The notes under the pieces: model-generated
The model's database searches: none
What the model was told of the DNA's origin: nothing
The model's input: only the letters and a program-made list of their open reading frames with translations
In this document: positions 1 to 6,455 of the stretch, one piece after another
Layout of the letters: each line of letters starts with the position of its first letter
Position numbering within the stretch: position 1 is the stretch's first letter
NCBI GenBank assembly: GCA_020720905.1
Contig: DYNT01000025.1
Coordinates: 1-11,855 of the forward strand
Length of the DNA stretch: 11,855 nt
Source: Micavibrio aeruginosavorus
GTDB taxonomy: Bacteria > Pseudomonadota > Alphaproteobacteria > UBA9219
Reading direction: 5' to 3'
Made by a program: the position numbers and the translations under genes

Positions 1-622
1 CCATGCGCAAGCCGCGCATCGCCAAATGCGTATTGTATCCAAGGCGCGCTAAATCAAACACCTGTGCGGGCGTTTTTTTGATCGATTGCCACACGGCGCG
101 GCTATCCACACCACCATCAGCCATCAACGGCAACAACGCCGCAGGCGGCAAATCCATATCGAACGGATCGCTGACCGCACGAATAACATTGAACGGGATT
201 CCCGCCGCGTGCGCCAAACGCGCAACGATATGGCTTTCCATATCCACCGCCATGCACGCGGTGCGGCGATAGATCATCGCCTTGTCCTGCGCCCTTGCCG
301 CAATTCTATCCCCTCCCCAAAACGAAACGCATAGGGCGCGAGGAAGCTTATCCACTAAGGATTGATACGCCGCGCCATCGGCCTCCCACGCATCACCAAG
401 AGCCATTACGCTTGTGCCAAACAGCAAATCGCCCGCCATCAAATCGGGGCTGACCGCGCCGCACAGGCCAAAGCTGATAAGCCGCCTTGCGCCTTGGTCA
501 ATCATATGCCGCACAAGAGCCTCAGCACGGTCACGCTTCGCGCCGCTGCACCCCACCATCACGTCGGGGAGCTTATCCGCGATCACCGCCTCGCTCTTCA
601 TGCCGCACAAGATCCCGATCAT
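1..622 (-). CDS. hpnG: Hopanoid-associated nucleoside phosphorylase HpnG, 3' end outside the window
   Basis: This frame stays open from an ATG at 622 to the window edge and gives 207 residues with no stop, so the C-terminus is missing. The protein starts MIGILCGMKSEA and has the marks of the PNP/UDP phosphorylase (MTA/SAH nucleosidase) family: a glycine-rich phosphate/ribose segment FGLCGAVS at residues 51-58, the ribose-binding AVDMESH at 125-131 with Glu129, and RAVSD ending in the presumed catalytic Asp152. In hopanoid pathways HpnG removes adenine from adenosylhopane to give ribosylhopane, a precursor of bacteriohopanetetrol. That role is taken from the family and from the neighbour: the start lies 7 bases after the stop of squalene-hopene cyclase, so the two are almost certainly cotranscribed and perhaps translationally coupled. 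The only upstream purine-rich run is GGGG about 13 bases before the ATG, inside the cyclase stop region. Confidence 0.9.
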   Translation of the reverse strand, partial: MIGILCGMKSEAVIADKLPDVMVGCSGAKRDRAEALVRHMIDQGARRLISFGLCGAVSPDLMAGDLLFGTSVMALGDAWEADGAAYQSLVDKLPRALCVSFWGGDRIAARAQDKAMIYRRTACMAVDMESHIVARLAHAAGIPFNVIRAVSDPFDMDLPPAALLPLMADGGVDSRAVWQSIKKTPAQVFDLARLGYNTHLAMRGLRM

Positions 623-629
623 GATGCCA

Positions 630-2579
630 TCACATCCCCACCATAACGGGGCTGGCGTTGCCCTGTTTCAGGTTGTGATACCGCGCCAGCGCCCACACGG
701 GGAAATACGCCTTATACCCGTGGTAGCTGAGATAAAACACGCGCGGAAAACCGACGGCGGTATAATAATCCTCCGTCCATGTTCCATTCTCCTTTTGCGT
801 TGCGACCAAATGCTCGACGCCGCTGGCAACCGCCTGATGCTCAACCTCGCCCACCGCCATCAACGCCAGCAAAGCCCACGCGGTTTGCGCCGGAGTCGAA
901 GGAGCCCCCTCCCCCTTGGCCGCGCCAGCATAGTAACTTGCGCCGCTTTCGCCCCAACCGCCATCGGCTTGCTGCCGCGCCAAAAGCCACGCAACGGCGC
1001 GGCGGATCATGGGATACTGATGATCGATGCCAATAGCATTCAGGGCGCAGAGAACCGACCATGTCCCATAAATGTAATTCGTGCCCCAGCGCCCAAACCA
1101 ACAGCCTTCCGGCTCTTGTTCGCGCCGCAAATAGGCAAGCGCAGCAGCCACCGCCGGATGATCCTTTTTATAACCCAGCTGTCCCAGCATCGATAAGCAC
1201 CGCGCCGAAACGTCCGCGCTAGGCGTATCCAGCAAAGCGCCGTGATCGGCAAAGGGGATATAGTTCAAATAATAATGCGTGTTATCCGCATCAAACGCGC
1301 CCCAACCGCCATTCTTGGATTGCAATCCCAGCACCCATTCCACGGCGCGATCGATCGCAGCGCGATAGCGATCATGATCAAGGCGATCCATGGCCATCAC
1401 GACAACAGCCGTGTCATCCAAATCGGGATAATACGCGTTATTGTACTGAAAGGCCCAGCCGCCAGCCCGCACAGAAGGGCGATGCGCGACATAGTCACCC
1501 GCGACATCCAAAATCTGCTTTTCAGCCAACCAATCGCACGCCCTCAGCGCGACCTTTTTGGGCAAGCCCGCCTCTTGCACCGCATGAGCCGCCAGCGCCG
1601 TATCCCACACGGGCGAAACACAAGGCTGGCAATAGGCGCGGGTATGGCCATCATCGATCACCATCCTATCAATCGCCTTAAGCGCCTGCGCGAAAAGCGG
1701 AGCATCATGAGAAACACCCAACCGATCCCACATCATCACGCTGTTCGCCATCGCCGGATAAATCGCGCCAAGGCCGTCAAGACCGTTGGCACGTTCCTTG
1801 ACCCACGCGATAGCCCTATCGATGGCCTTTTGCCGCAGCCCTTTGGGAAAGAAAGGCTCAACAAAACGCAAAACGGCATCCACCATACGAAAAACGGGCA
1901 CGAGCCAAGAGCCCGAAGGATTCGAATGCCAATTCTTGACGCTTTGCGGAGGCGTAACAAACAACTCATCAATCGTAATGCCGTCCGGATTTTTCGCCAA
2001 CGGCTTGAGAGCGCACAGAACCAAAAGCGGCACGATCACGGTACGCGACCAATAGGCAACCTTGTTCAAATGAAAGGGGAACCAGCGCGGCAGCAGCATA
2101 ATCTCAACCGGCATCACGGGAACAGCCCGCCACGGAACCGCACCAAAAAGAGCCATCTGAATGCGCGTGAAGACGTTGCTCTTTGCCGCGCCGCCATGCG
2201 CCAAAATAGCGCGGCGGGCGTTGATCATGGGCCCTGCATAAATATCCTCACCCGTGCATTTCAAGGCGTAATAGGCCTTGACGCTCGCGCTCATATCAAA
2301 CGCGCCGCGATGAAACAGAGGCCAGCCGCCATGCTCTTCTTGACTATCGCGCAGATACTTTGCCATGCGCTTATGCAACGCTTTTTGCTCGGACGTCAGC
2401 CGTCCCAAAAAGTGATCCAACAAAATATATTCGGATGGAATCGTGGCGTCAGCCTCCAGTTCATAAATCCAGTGGCCATCCTTTTTTTGCGCAGCCGCCA
2501 ACGCCTGAACGCTGCCATCCAAAGCTTTTTGCAAAGCGGCATCACTGCCCGCCAAACCACCGATCATGTTTGCCGTCAT
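630..2579 (-). CDS. shc: Squalene-hopene cyclase
   Basis: A 649-residue protein, close to the roughly 630-660 usual for this family. It cyclises squalene to hopene/hopanol, the committed step of hopanoid synthesis, and is a monotopic inner-membrane enzyme. The acid motif is at residues 386-391 as DLDDTA, matching the DXDDTA signature that protonates squalene. QW-type repeats of the terpene-cyclase alpha/alpha barrels are visible near residues 31 (QKKDGHW), 80 (QEEHGGW), 420 (QSKNGGWGAF), 488 (QEPEGCWFGRWG), 536 (QQADGGWGE) and 595 (QKENGTW). The start MTANMIGG has a modest purine stretch, AAGGTTGGA, 6 bases upstream. The next ATG further upstream in that leader runs into a stop after four codons, which supports 2579. 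The gene precedes hpnG by 7 bases; the 177-base gap on the upstream side separates it from the methyltransferase. No truncation or missing motif is seen. Confidence 0.96.
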   Translation of the reverse strand: MTANMIGGLAGSDAALQKALDGSVQALAAAQKKDGHWIYELEADATIPSEYILLDHFLGRLTSEQKALHKRMAKYLRDSQEEHGGWPLFHRGAFDMSASVKAYYALKCTGEDIYAGPMINARRAILAHGGAAKSNVFTRIQMALFGAVPWRAVPVMPVEIMLLPRWFPFHLNKVAYWSRTVIVPLLVLCALKPLAKNPDGITIDELFVTPPQSVKNWHSNPSGSWLVPVFRMVDAVLRFVEPFFPKGLRQKAIDRAIAWVKERANGLDGLGAIYPAMANSVMMWDRLGVSHDAPLFAQALKAIDRMVIDDGHTRAYCQPCVSPVWDTALAAHAVQEAGLPKKVALRACDWLAEKQILDVAGDYVAHRPSVRAGGWAFQYNNAYYPDLDDTAVVVMAMDRLDHDRYRAAIDRAVEWVLGLQSKNGGWGAFDADNTHYYLNYIPFADHGALLDTPSADVSARCLSMLGQLGYKKDHPAVAAALAYLRREQEPEGCWFGRWGTNYIYGTWSVLCALNAIGIDHQYPMIRRAVAWLLARQQADGGWGESGASYYAGAAKGEGAPSTPAQTAWALLALMAVGEVEHQAVASGVEHLVATQKENGTWTEDYYTAVGFPRVFYLSYHGYKAYFPVWALARYHNLKQGNASPVMVGM

Positions 2580-2724
2580 TGTCTATCCAACCTTCATCGT
2601 CTTGGTGCTAAAACAAGGCGATGGCTATAGCACAAAAGCCCCCAAAAGCCGAATCTTGAATGGCAATAAACTGGGCTGACTATAGCTTGCGGCAAAAATG
2701 GTGGTTTTCGAGAACCGGAGCCCC

Positions 2725-2752
2725 CTCAATGCTCAATGCTAAATCCTGAATG
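2725..2752 (-). repeat. Heptamer array after the methyltransferase stop
   Basis: Four 7-bp units read GCATTCA, GGATTTA, GCATTGA, GCATTGA on the coding strand, starting 4 bases after the TAA at 2757-2759. They belong to the same GNNTTNA-like family seen in the phage-module gaps, especially the GCATTTA form at 6826-6892. No inverted partner array is seen before shc. The remainder of this 177-base gap (2580-2756) shows no gene or convincing promoter. Confidence 0.7.
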
Positions 2753-2756
2753 CTTC

Positions 2757-3785
2757 TTAATGTTTTATCCCATAAAACCGATAATATTTAAGGCCTTGCC
2801 CAAAAGCAGCAAAGCGACGAGACCAAAAATCGACCTCTCTGACCACAATGATTTTGGTATCCGGATCAGGCACATTGGTTTTCATATAAGATACCAAAGA
2901 AACCAGACCTGCTAAAACATGGTTTTTATAAAGGGCTGTCTGATCCTCGGCGATGCGCAGATCATACCCCATCCCTTTCCATGTTTTGATCAATTCAATC
3001 TGCGTCAACGGTGCCATCGATTTTTCACGCTCCAACCAACTTCTGATGGCGGGTCTCTCTCGCACAGCGGGAGCCATCACAAGCTCGGTAAAAACAATCT
3101 GCCCACCACCGTTTTTCAAACTAGAGTCAATGGCTTTAAAAAACTTTTCCTTTCCTATCACGCGGCAAAAAACTTCCCGCGCAATGATGCAATCATATTT
3201 GCGCGTAGCGCTATACTCAGCAGGATCATAAAAAGTGATAGGCGCCTTCTTGCCTTTAGCGGCGGCAATCGACATCACCATCCCGCGTGTTGCAAGGGTT
3301 TTGTCCATCTCCAGCCCCATCACATAGCACTTGTAATCCTCGGCCAACTTACGCGCTAGATCGCCAAGACCCGCGCCCATATCCAAAACGCTCGTCTCCT
3401 CATTCAAGCCCAAAGGAGACGTCAAGGCATTGATATACTCTTCCCCACCAGGAAAAGAGCTTCCCGCGCCCCACATCACTTCCATAACTTGAATGCGATC
3501 AGCCGACCAAACACGCGTTTCTTCTTTTTCCGAATCGCCCGCCCTTTCCTCATTAACAGAAGATTCTGGCGAAGTCTTTTCCTTCACCTCAGACGAAGAC
3601 GCTGAAGATTTAGACGTTCTCCTCCAATTTCTGCTCAACGACAAAAACCGTTGAAGCGTTGGATTGACGTGAAGCGGCGCATCCTTCCAATAGTCGCGGG
3701 CAAGCCCAACGAGAAAAAGGCGAAGACGCAGCACCCGCGCTTGAAGCGCGGGGGTTTCAATAATTTTCGTAACAGGATTGCCCAT
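2757..3785 (-). CDS. Class I SAM-dependent methyltransferase, substrate unknown
   Basis: 342 residues. The C-terminal two thirds are a Rossmann-fold methyltransferase: SAM-binding motif I at about residues 131-142 (SVLDMGAGLGDL, Asp135 and the GxGxG-like loop), an acidic motif II near Glu159 (GLEMD), and a motif IV-like strand at 197-206 (YDCIIAREVF). The overall style resembles UbiE/cyclopropane-synthase-like small-molecule methyltransferases, but no substrate motif is recognised. Residues 1-50 are basic and hydrophobic; residues 56-90 are a low-complexity Ser/Glu/Lys linker. The ATG at 3785 has no convincing Shine-Dalgarno sequence, so the start is less certain than the core. It lies upstream of shc on the same strand, 177 bases away, so shared transcription is possible. 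A role in hopanoid or lipid modification would be inference from position only. Its TAA stop is followed at once by a heptamer array. Confidence 0.85.
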   Translation of the reverse strand: MGNPVTKIIETPALQARVLRLRLFLVGLARDYWKDAPLHVNPTLQRFLSLSRNWRRTSKSSASSSEVKEKTSPESSVNEERAGDSEKEETRVWSADRIQVMEVMWGAGSSFPGGEEYINALTSPLGLNEETSVLDMGAGLGDLARKLAEDYKCYVMGLEMDKTLATRGMVMSIAAAKGKKAPITFYDPAEYSATRKYDCIIAREVFCRVIGKEKFFKAIDSSLKNGGGQIVFTELVMAPAVRERPAIRSWLEREKSMAPLTQIELIKTWKGMGYDLRIAEDQTALYKNHVLAGLVSLVSYMKTNVPDPDTKIIVVREVDFWSRRFAAFGQGLKYYRFYGIKH

Positions 3786-3919
3786 GGCAAAAGAAACAGC
3801 GGTTAAAAAGTGAAGAAAGACTTTCTCGATTCTCGCATCCTAAAGCATTAACCACAAATTGAGAATCAAAAAATTGCCCTCCCTTAGAAGAGAGATCATG
3901 AACCACAGCCCCCTTTTTC
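3786..3919. other. Intergenic gap with no identifiable gene
   Basis: 134 bases between the pilin-like gene and the methyltransferase. It is AT-rich and holds an imperfect GATTCTC/GAGAATC inverted pair with a long loop. There is no heptamer array after the pilin-like stop, unlike the other gaps, and no promoter or terminator is convincing. It may mark the boundary between the phage module and the chromosome. Confidence 0.4.
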
Positions 3920-4606
3920 TTACTGAACGCCTAGGACTTGGTAGAACTGCCAAGAATCTCCATCATCAGCGTCAAAAAAACAGCCTGATAATTTTCCCTC
4001 CATTTCGGGCTGCCAATTCATTTCCCACGGGTCCATTGTATATATCGCTCCCGCCCTCAATGAATCCGTATGCGCGCCAGAGCTGATATATGGATCGAAG
4101 GCGATGGAAGGAATATCAGTTGTACCCCTCAGCTTCTTGTTCAGGCTTTGACATATTTCTTCACTGACTTTATAAAAAGCCATTCTATTAGGGCTTGTTC
4201 CTGACCCTATTTTCATATCTGGCAGAGTAACATCTGCGTAGAGCCAGTAACGTATGTCTAAGGAACCTTCAAAATCAATCGACGTTGAAGGCTTTGTGAT
4301 GCCGCCGCCAGAGGGCGAGAATAAATCCGTTGAGACAGTTGTACCCGTCATGCCGATGCTGGCATAGGGAACGCTGGCTGCAATACGCTCAAACCCCAGT
4401 TTAAGATTCTGACCGACCTCGATCAGCGCGGAGGCTTTGACATCGGCAGATGTGCTTGTTGTTGAGGTTGAAAAAGAACCGCTGGAGGCCGCAATAGCAG
4501 AGGCCAAGACCCCAAGCACCGCGATAATAAACAAGATCGGCCCGATGGCGATCCCGCAATCCGTTGGAAGCCTTTTTACCGAGAGAGAGAATCCACAAGA
4601 GGCCAT
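3920..4606 (-). CDS. Pilin-like N-terminal membrane-anchored protein, function unknown
   Basis: From the ATG at 4606 this gives 228 residues. A short polar/basic leader ends at KRLPTDC and is followed by one hydrophobic helix, GIAIGPILFIIAVLGVLASA, at about residues 18-40. The glycine and hydrophobic pattern resembles a type IV prepilin or pseudopilin N-terminus, but a Pro stands where the conserved Glu5 would be. The rest looks secreted: a Ser/Thr-rich stretch, then mixed beta-like sequence with two cysteines (in EEICQS and LSGCFF) that could pair. The frame stays open upstream to a TTG at 4678, but that N-terminus is Cys/Arg-rich and implausible. No clear Shine-Dalgarno sequence precedes 4606, so the start is uncertain. 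It follows the holin gene by about 80 bases and ends 134 bases before the methyltransferase. I do not recognise a named family, and whether it belongs to the phage is unknown. Confidence 0.6.
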   Translation of the reverse strand: MASCGFSLSVKRLPTDCGIAIGPILFIIAVLGVLASAIAASSGSFSTSTTSTSADVKASALIEVGQNLKLGFERIAASVPYASIGMTGTTVSTDLFSPSGGGITKPSTSIDFEGSLDIRYWLYADVTLPDMKIGSGTSPNRMAFYKVSEEICQSLNKKLRGTTDIPSIAFDPYISSGAHTDSLRAGAIYTMDPWEMNWQPEMEGKLSGCFFDADDGDSWQFYQVLGVQ

Positions 4607-4687
4607 AGAAAAATATCCACAAAAAGCAGAACGCGACGACCGAAGACCAATAATACAGATAAGGACACGCGCGCACAAGGCTCTTGT

Positions 4688-5101
4688 CTAACGCTTCTTC
4701 CCATATCCCTTCCACTTTTCAAAGCTTCTGGCGCCTGTATAGCCCAAATAGCCCATGCCAAACAGATTGATGATCGGCTCTGGCAGCGCGGCAAGCCATG
4801 CCCTGAAACCCTCGGTCACATTTTTGGCAACGTCAGGTTCAAACGCAAACAACACGCCCATCGGCAGCGAGGCCAACAGCAAAACATAAATCACATACAT
4901 AAACGATGGTCGTGCGCGGCTTGTCCACGGATCGGCGCTTTGCGCCTCGGCCAAAATGGGCGAGAGCTGCGCTTGAATTTCCTGCAAAGCTTGCTGCCCT
5001 TCATGTTGCATCAACTGCAGCTTGGCGGCCTCACGCGCCTTTTCATCGGGGATCACTTTATCCAGTAAAGAAAAAATTGGTGTTATTAAAGCTTGCCACA
5101 T
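4688..5101 (-). CDS. 3TM-type phage/GTA holin
   Basis: 137 residues matching the 'holin of 3TMs, for gene-transfer release' family. The N-terminal third is an amphipathic, Gln/Ala-rich helix (residues 20-55). The family-typical segment AQSADPWTSRARPSF at 53-67 leads into a hydrophobic helix at about 67-87 and a second hydrophobic region at about 100-125, followed by a basic tail (KGYGKKR). Such proteins permeabilise the inner membrane so that the endolysin can reach peptidoglycan and release particles. The ATG at 5101 has a strong GGAGG 6 bases upstream, and a CAACAA leader precedes that. The endolysin gene lies 216 bases upstream on the same strand, completing a lysis pair. The stop is not followed by a heptamer array, in contrast to the endolysin. 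Confidence 0.85.
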   Translation of the reverse strand: MWQALITPIFSLLDKVIPDEKAREAAKLQLMQHEGQQALQEIQAQLSPILAEAQSADPWTSRARPSFMYVIYVLLLASLPMGVLFAFEPDVAKNVTEGFRAWLAALPEPIINLFGMGYLGYTGARSFEKWKGYGKKR

Positions 5102-5126
5102 TATAGGCCTCCGTTTGTTGAAAATA

Positions 5127-5168
5127 GGGACTAGGGATTAGGGATTAGAGGTTGGAGGTTAGGGGTTA
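5127..5168 (-). repeat. Heptamer array, six units, upstream of holin
   Basis: On the plus strand the units are gggacta, gggatta, gggatta, gaggttg, gaggtta and ggggtta, in exact 7-base register. This array is the inverted partner of the one at 5305-5325 across the gap and lies next to the holin leader. Confidence 0.85.
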
Positions 5169-5183
5169 GCCCACTTTTCGTCA

Positions 5184-5280
5184 TCCCGCATCTGCGCGTT
5201 TGACGCGGTCAAACGCTCCGTGCGGGATGACGAAGAGAGGGCGTCTGGCGCTATCGCATCATCCGCTGTGCGGGATGACG
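5184..5280. repeat. 97-bp direct repeat, copy 1 (palindromic units)
   Basis: Matches 6040-6136 at an offset of 856 bases with 2 mismatches that I can count (95 of 97). It holds two REP-like parts. The first (from 5179) pairs CGTCATCCCGCA with TGCGGGATGACG and carries an inner hairpin, GCGTTTGAC-GCG-GTCAAACGC. The second ends in another TGCGGGATGACG after gcgtctggcgctatcgca. Confidence 0.88.
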
Positions 5281-5304
5281 AAAAAAAGGACAAAGAACGT
5301 TCCC

Positions 5305-5325
5305 TGCCCCCTGCCCCCTAGTCCC
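5305..5325 (-). repeat. Heptamer array overlapping the endolysin stop codon
   Basis: On the coding strand the units are GGGACTA, GGGGGCA and GGGGGCA. The TAG stop of the endolysin (5318-5320) is formed by the end of the first unit and the first G of the next, so the last Asp codon and the stop are repeat sequence. Confidence 0.8.
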
Positions 5326-5803
5326 TCCTCCGCCACAACGCGCCTTCGGCGGCGCGGCGGCGAGTCAGGCCGCCCAAAGCCTCGCCCTGCACATGAACCC
5401 AGCGCATCAACTGCGCGGGCACTTGTTCGTACCAGCCTCGATTGAGCAGCTTAAGAAGCGTTGAGGCATCAAATGCGGCAACACCGACGTTAAAAACAAA
5501 ACTCACCAACGCGGCGAACTCATTATCTTCCAGCGGCACTTTCACAAGGCGCGCCACGGCGCGTTCGAACACGTTCAAATCCTCCAACAAAAGGCGTTCG
5601 GCTTCGGCCTCATCAATCGTCATGGTCGGATAAGTCGTACGCGTATGGCCATAACCGATCGTCCACACGCCCTTGGGGCAGCGATAGGCTTTCAGCCGCA
5701 GTCCTTCATAGTTCTTAATCAGCGCAAGCCCCGCCTCATTCACGCGCCGCGCCAGCCATGGCATAGCGCCCAGCGTCTTGCCAGTTTCTCCAAGACCTTC
5801 CAT
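5318..5803 (-). CDS. Phage endolysin, GH24 lysozyme (muramidase)
   Basis: 161 residues, the usual size for a T4/P21-type lysozyme, which cleaves the MurNAc-GlcNAc bond of peptidoglycan. The catalytic region is residues 30-54, KNYEGLRLKAYRCPKGVW followed by TIGYGHT. Glu33 is the general acid, and the triad spacing puts Cys42 and Thr48 at the positions of Asp20 and Thr26 of T4 lysozyme; the E-C-T form is known in other phage endolysins. NEFAALVSFVFNVG at 93-106 is a second family hallmark, and the C-terminus WRRRD is typical. The N-terminus (MEGLGETGKTLGAMPWLARR) is not a clear signal-anchor, so release probably depends on a holin, which lies just downstream. The ATG at 5803 has AAGGAG five bases upstream. 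The gene is flanked on both sides by the 97-bp repeats and heptamer arrays, and its stop lies inside a heptamer array. Confidence 0.93.
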   Translation of the reverse strand: MEGLGETGKTLGAMPWLARRVNEAGLALIKNYEGLRLKAYRCPKGVWTIGYGHTRTTYPTMTIDEAEAERLLLEDLNVFERAVARLVKVPLEDNEFAALVSFVFNVGVAAFDASTLLKLLNRGWYEQVPAQLMRWVHVQGEALGGLTRRRAAEGALWRRRD

Positions 5804-5833
5804 AATCGCTCCTTATAAAAATGATGTTCAATA

Positions 5834-5875
5834 GGGTTCAGGGACTAGGATTCAGGGGTTAGGGGTCAAGATTCA
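5834..5875 (-). repeat. Heptamer array, six units, upstream of endolysin
   Basis: On the plus strand the units are gggttca, gggacta, ggattca, ggggtta, ggggtca and agattca, in exact 7-base register. This is the inverted partner of 6160-6180. Confidence 0.83.
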
Positions 5876-5898
5876 GGGAATTTCATTGCCCCTCCCTT

Positions 5899-6136
5899 CG
5901 TCATCCCGCACGAAGCGATGCGTTAGCATCGCCCCTCTCTCGTCATCCCGCACGAAGCGATGCGTTAGCATCGCGTAGATGCGGGACCCATCACCTACAC
6001 TTTCCGCCATCGACCTTACTTGCCATTTCAGGCGATGGGTCCCGCATCTGCGCGTTTGACGCGGTCAAACGCTCCGTGCGGGATGACGAAGAGAGGGCGT
6101 CTGGCGCTATCGCACCATCCGTTGTGCGGGATGACG
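5899..6136. repeat. Composite palindromic (REP/BIME-like) element
   Basis: A 34-bp unit beginning CGTCATCCCGCACG is repeated exactly at 5899-5932 and 5941-5974 (period 42), each with an inner hairpin GCGATGC-GTTA-GCATCGC. The second copy continues to TGCGGGACCC, then a 55-bp core (5986-6040), then a right arm that is the inverted form of the left arm: it starts GGGTCCCGCA and ends TGCGGGATGACG, but carries the GCGTTTGAC/GTCAAACGC hairpin as its tip. Right-hand sequence to 6136 is the second copy of the 97-bp repeat. Confidence 0.85.
6040..6136. repeat. 97-bp direct repeat, copy 2
   Basis: Near-identical to 5184-5280 and in the same orientation, so the two copies bracket the endolysin gene with a period of 856 bases. 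The differences I can see are gcaTcatccgCtg in copy 1 and gcaCcatccgTtg in copy 2. Confidence 0.88.
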
Positions 6137-6159
6137 CTAAAGGAATGATGATGACGCAA

Positions 6160-6180
6160 TCCCCCCTGCCCCCTGACCCC
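6160..6180 (-). repeat. Heptamer array at the stop of the small membrane protein gene
   Basis: On the coding strand the TAG stop (6180-6182) runs directly into units GGGGTCA, GGGGGCA and GGGGGGA; the G of TAG is the first base of the array. Confidence 0.75.
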
Positions 6181-6455
6181 TACTTCTCCCCAATTCTCTT
6201 CTCGATACGCTCCAACAGGACATTTTGAGCCGCAACGCGCTCTTCGATCCGTGCAAGACGTTGCAAGACTCCACCCGATGAATCCTCACTCTTGGCTGCG
6301 CCCATTTCCAATCGCTCGACACGCTGCTCAAGGAAGGCCTTGTCCCGCGCCTGCGCCGACACCCACCAGATCGCGCCAGAGCCTTGCACCAAAATCATCA
6401 TCAACACCGCAAGCGGCAAGCCGCGAATGATGCCGTCATTGATTTCCATTTTCAT
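6180..6455 (-). CDS. Small membrane-anchored coiled-coil protein, phage module
   Basis: 91 residues from the ATG at 6455. Residues 12-36 are one hydrophobic segment (GLPLAVLMMILVQGSGAIWWVSA). The rest is charged with heptad-like spacing (LEQRVERLEMG, then VLQRLARIEERVAAQNVLLERIEKRIGEK), predicting a coiled coil after the membrane helix. This start is preferred to one nine codons upstream because the ATG overlaps the DUF2793 stop as TGATG and follows a G-rich ribosome site (AGGGGGG, 8 bases upstream) that lies within the DUF2793 codons. The overlap implies translational coupling. Position between tail proteins and endolysin suggests a lysis accessory (spanin- or holin-like) or a structural accessory, but no family is recognised. 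Confidence 0.75.
   Translation of the reverse strand: MKMEINDGIIRGLPLAVLMMILVQGSGAIWWVSAQARDKAFLEQRVERLEMGAAKSEDSSGGVLQRLARIEERVAAQNVLLERIEKRIGEK

Larger units (their letters stand above)
5102..5317 (-). other. Endolysin-holin gap: inverted heptamer arms around a palindromic element
   Basis: On the coding strand the gap reads as a G-rich heptamer array at the endolysin stop, two REP-like palindromic units (5179-5280), a C-rich inverted heptamer array, a short T-run (TATTTTC), CAACAA, GGAGG and the holin ATG. The outermost arms form a perfect 10-bp inverted repeat: GGGACTAGGG at 5127-5136 and CCCTAGTCCC at 5316-5325. No gene is seen. Confidence 0.7.
5804..6179 (-). other. 376-base gap holding a large composite palindrome and heptamer arms
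   Basis: No gene is seen. In the coding direction it contains a heptamer array at the stop of the small membrane protein gene, a composite palindromic element (5899-6136), an inverted array of six heptamers (5834-5875), then a T5 run, AAGGAG and the endolysin ATG. TAGGGGTCAGGG at the upstream end and TAGGGTTCAGGG (plus strand) at the downstream end are inverted partners with one mismatch in 12. Confidence 0.7.

Noticed and set aside
414..2630. Long plus-strand frames of 260 and 462 codons opposite shc and hpnG
   Set aside because: They are antisense shadows of GC-rich coding sequence; their translations are Arg/His/Pro-rich with no domain pattern, while the minus-strand frames match known families.
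2580..2724. Promoter and terminator between the methyltransferase and shc
   Set aside because: CTATAG-like hexamers and a GGTT/AACC pair are visible, but no properly spaced -35 element and no stable stem with a T-run could be supported.
5127..5168. Telomere-like TTAGGG repeats marking a linear replicon end
   Set aside because: The period is 7, units are degenerate, the arrays are internal between genes and occur in both orientations.
5127..5275. CRISPR array
   Set aside because: Units are 7 bp in direct tandem without spacers, and the larger repeats are palindromes; there are no regular 30-bp repeat/spacer units or cas genes.
4688..5803. Programmed toxin-antitoxin pair
   Set aside because: The two genes are clearly a GH24 endolysin and a 3TM holin, a normal lysis pair.
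5184..6136. Insertion sequence or composite transposon around the endolysin
   Set aside because: No transposase is present, and the repeats lack flanking target duplications that I can see; they are short palindromic elements.
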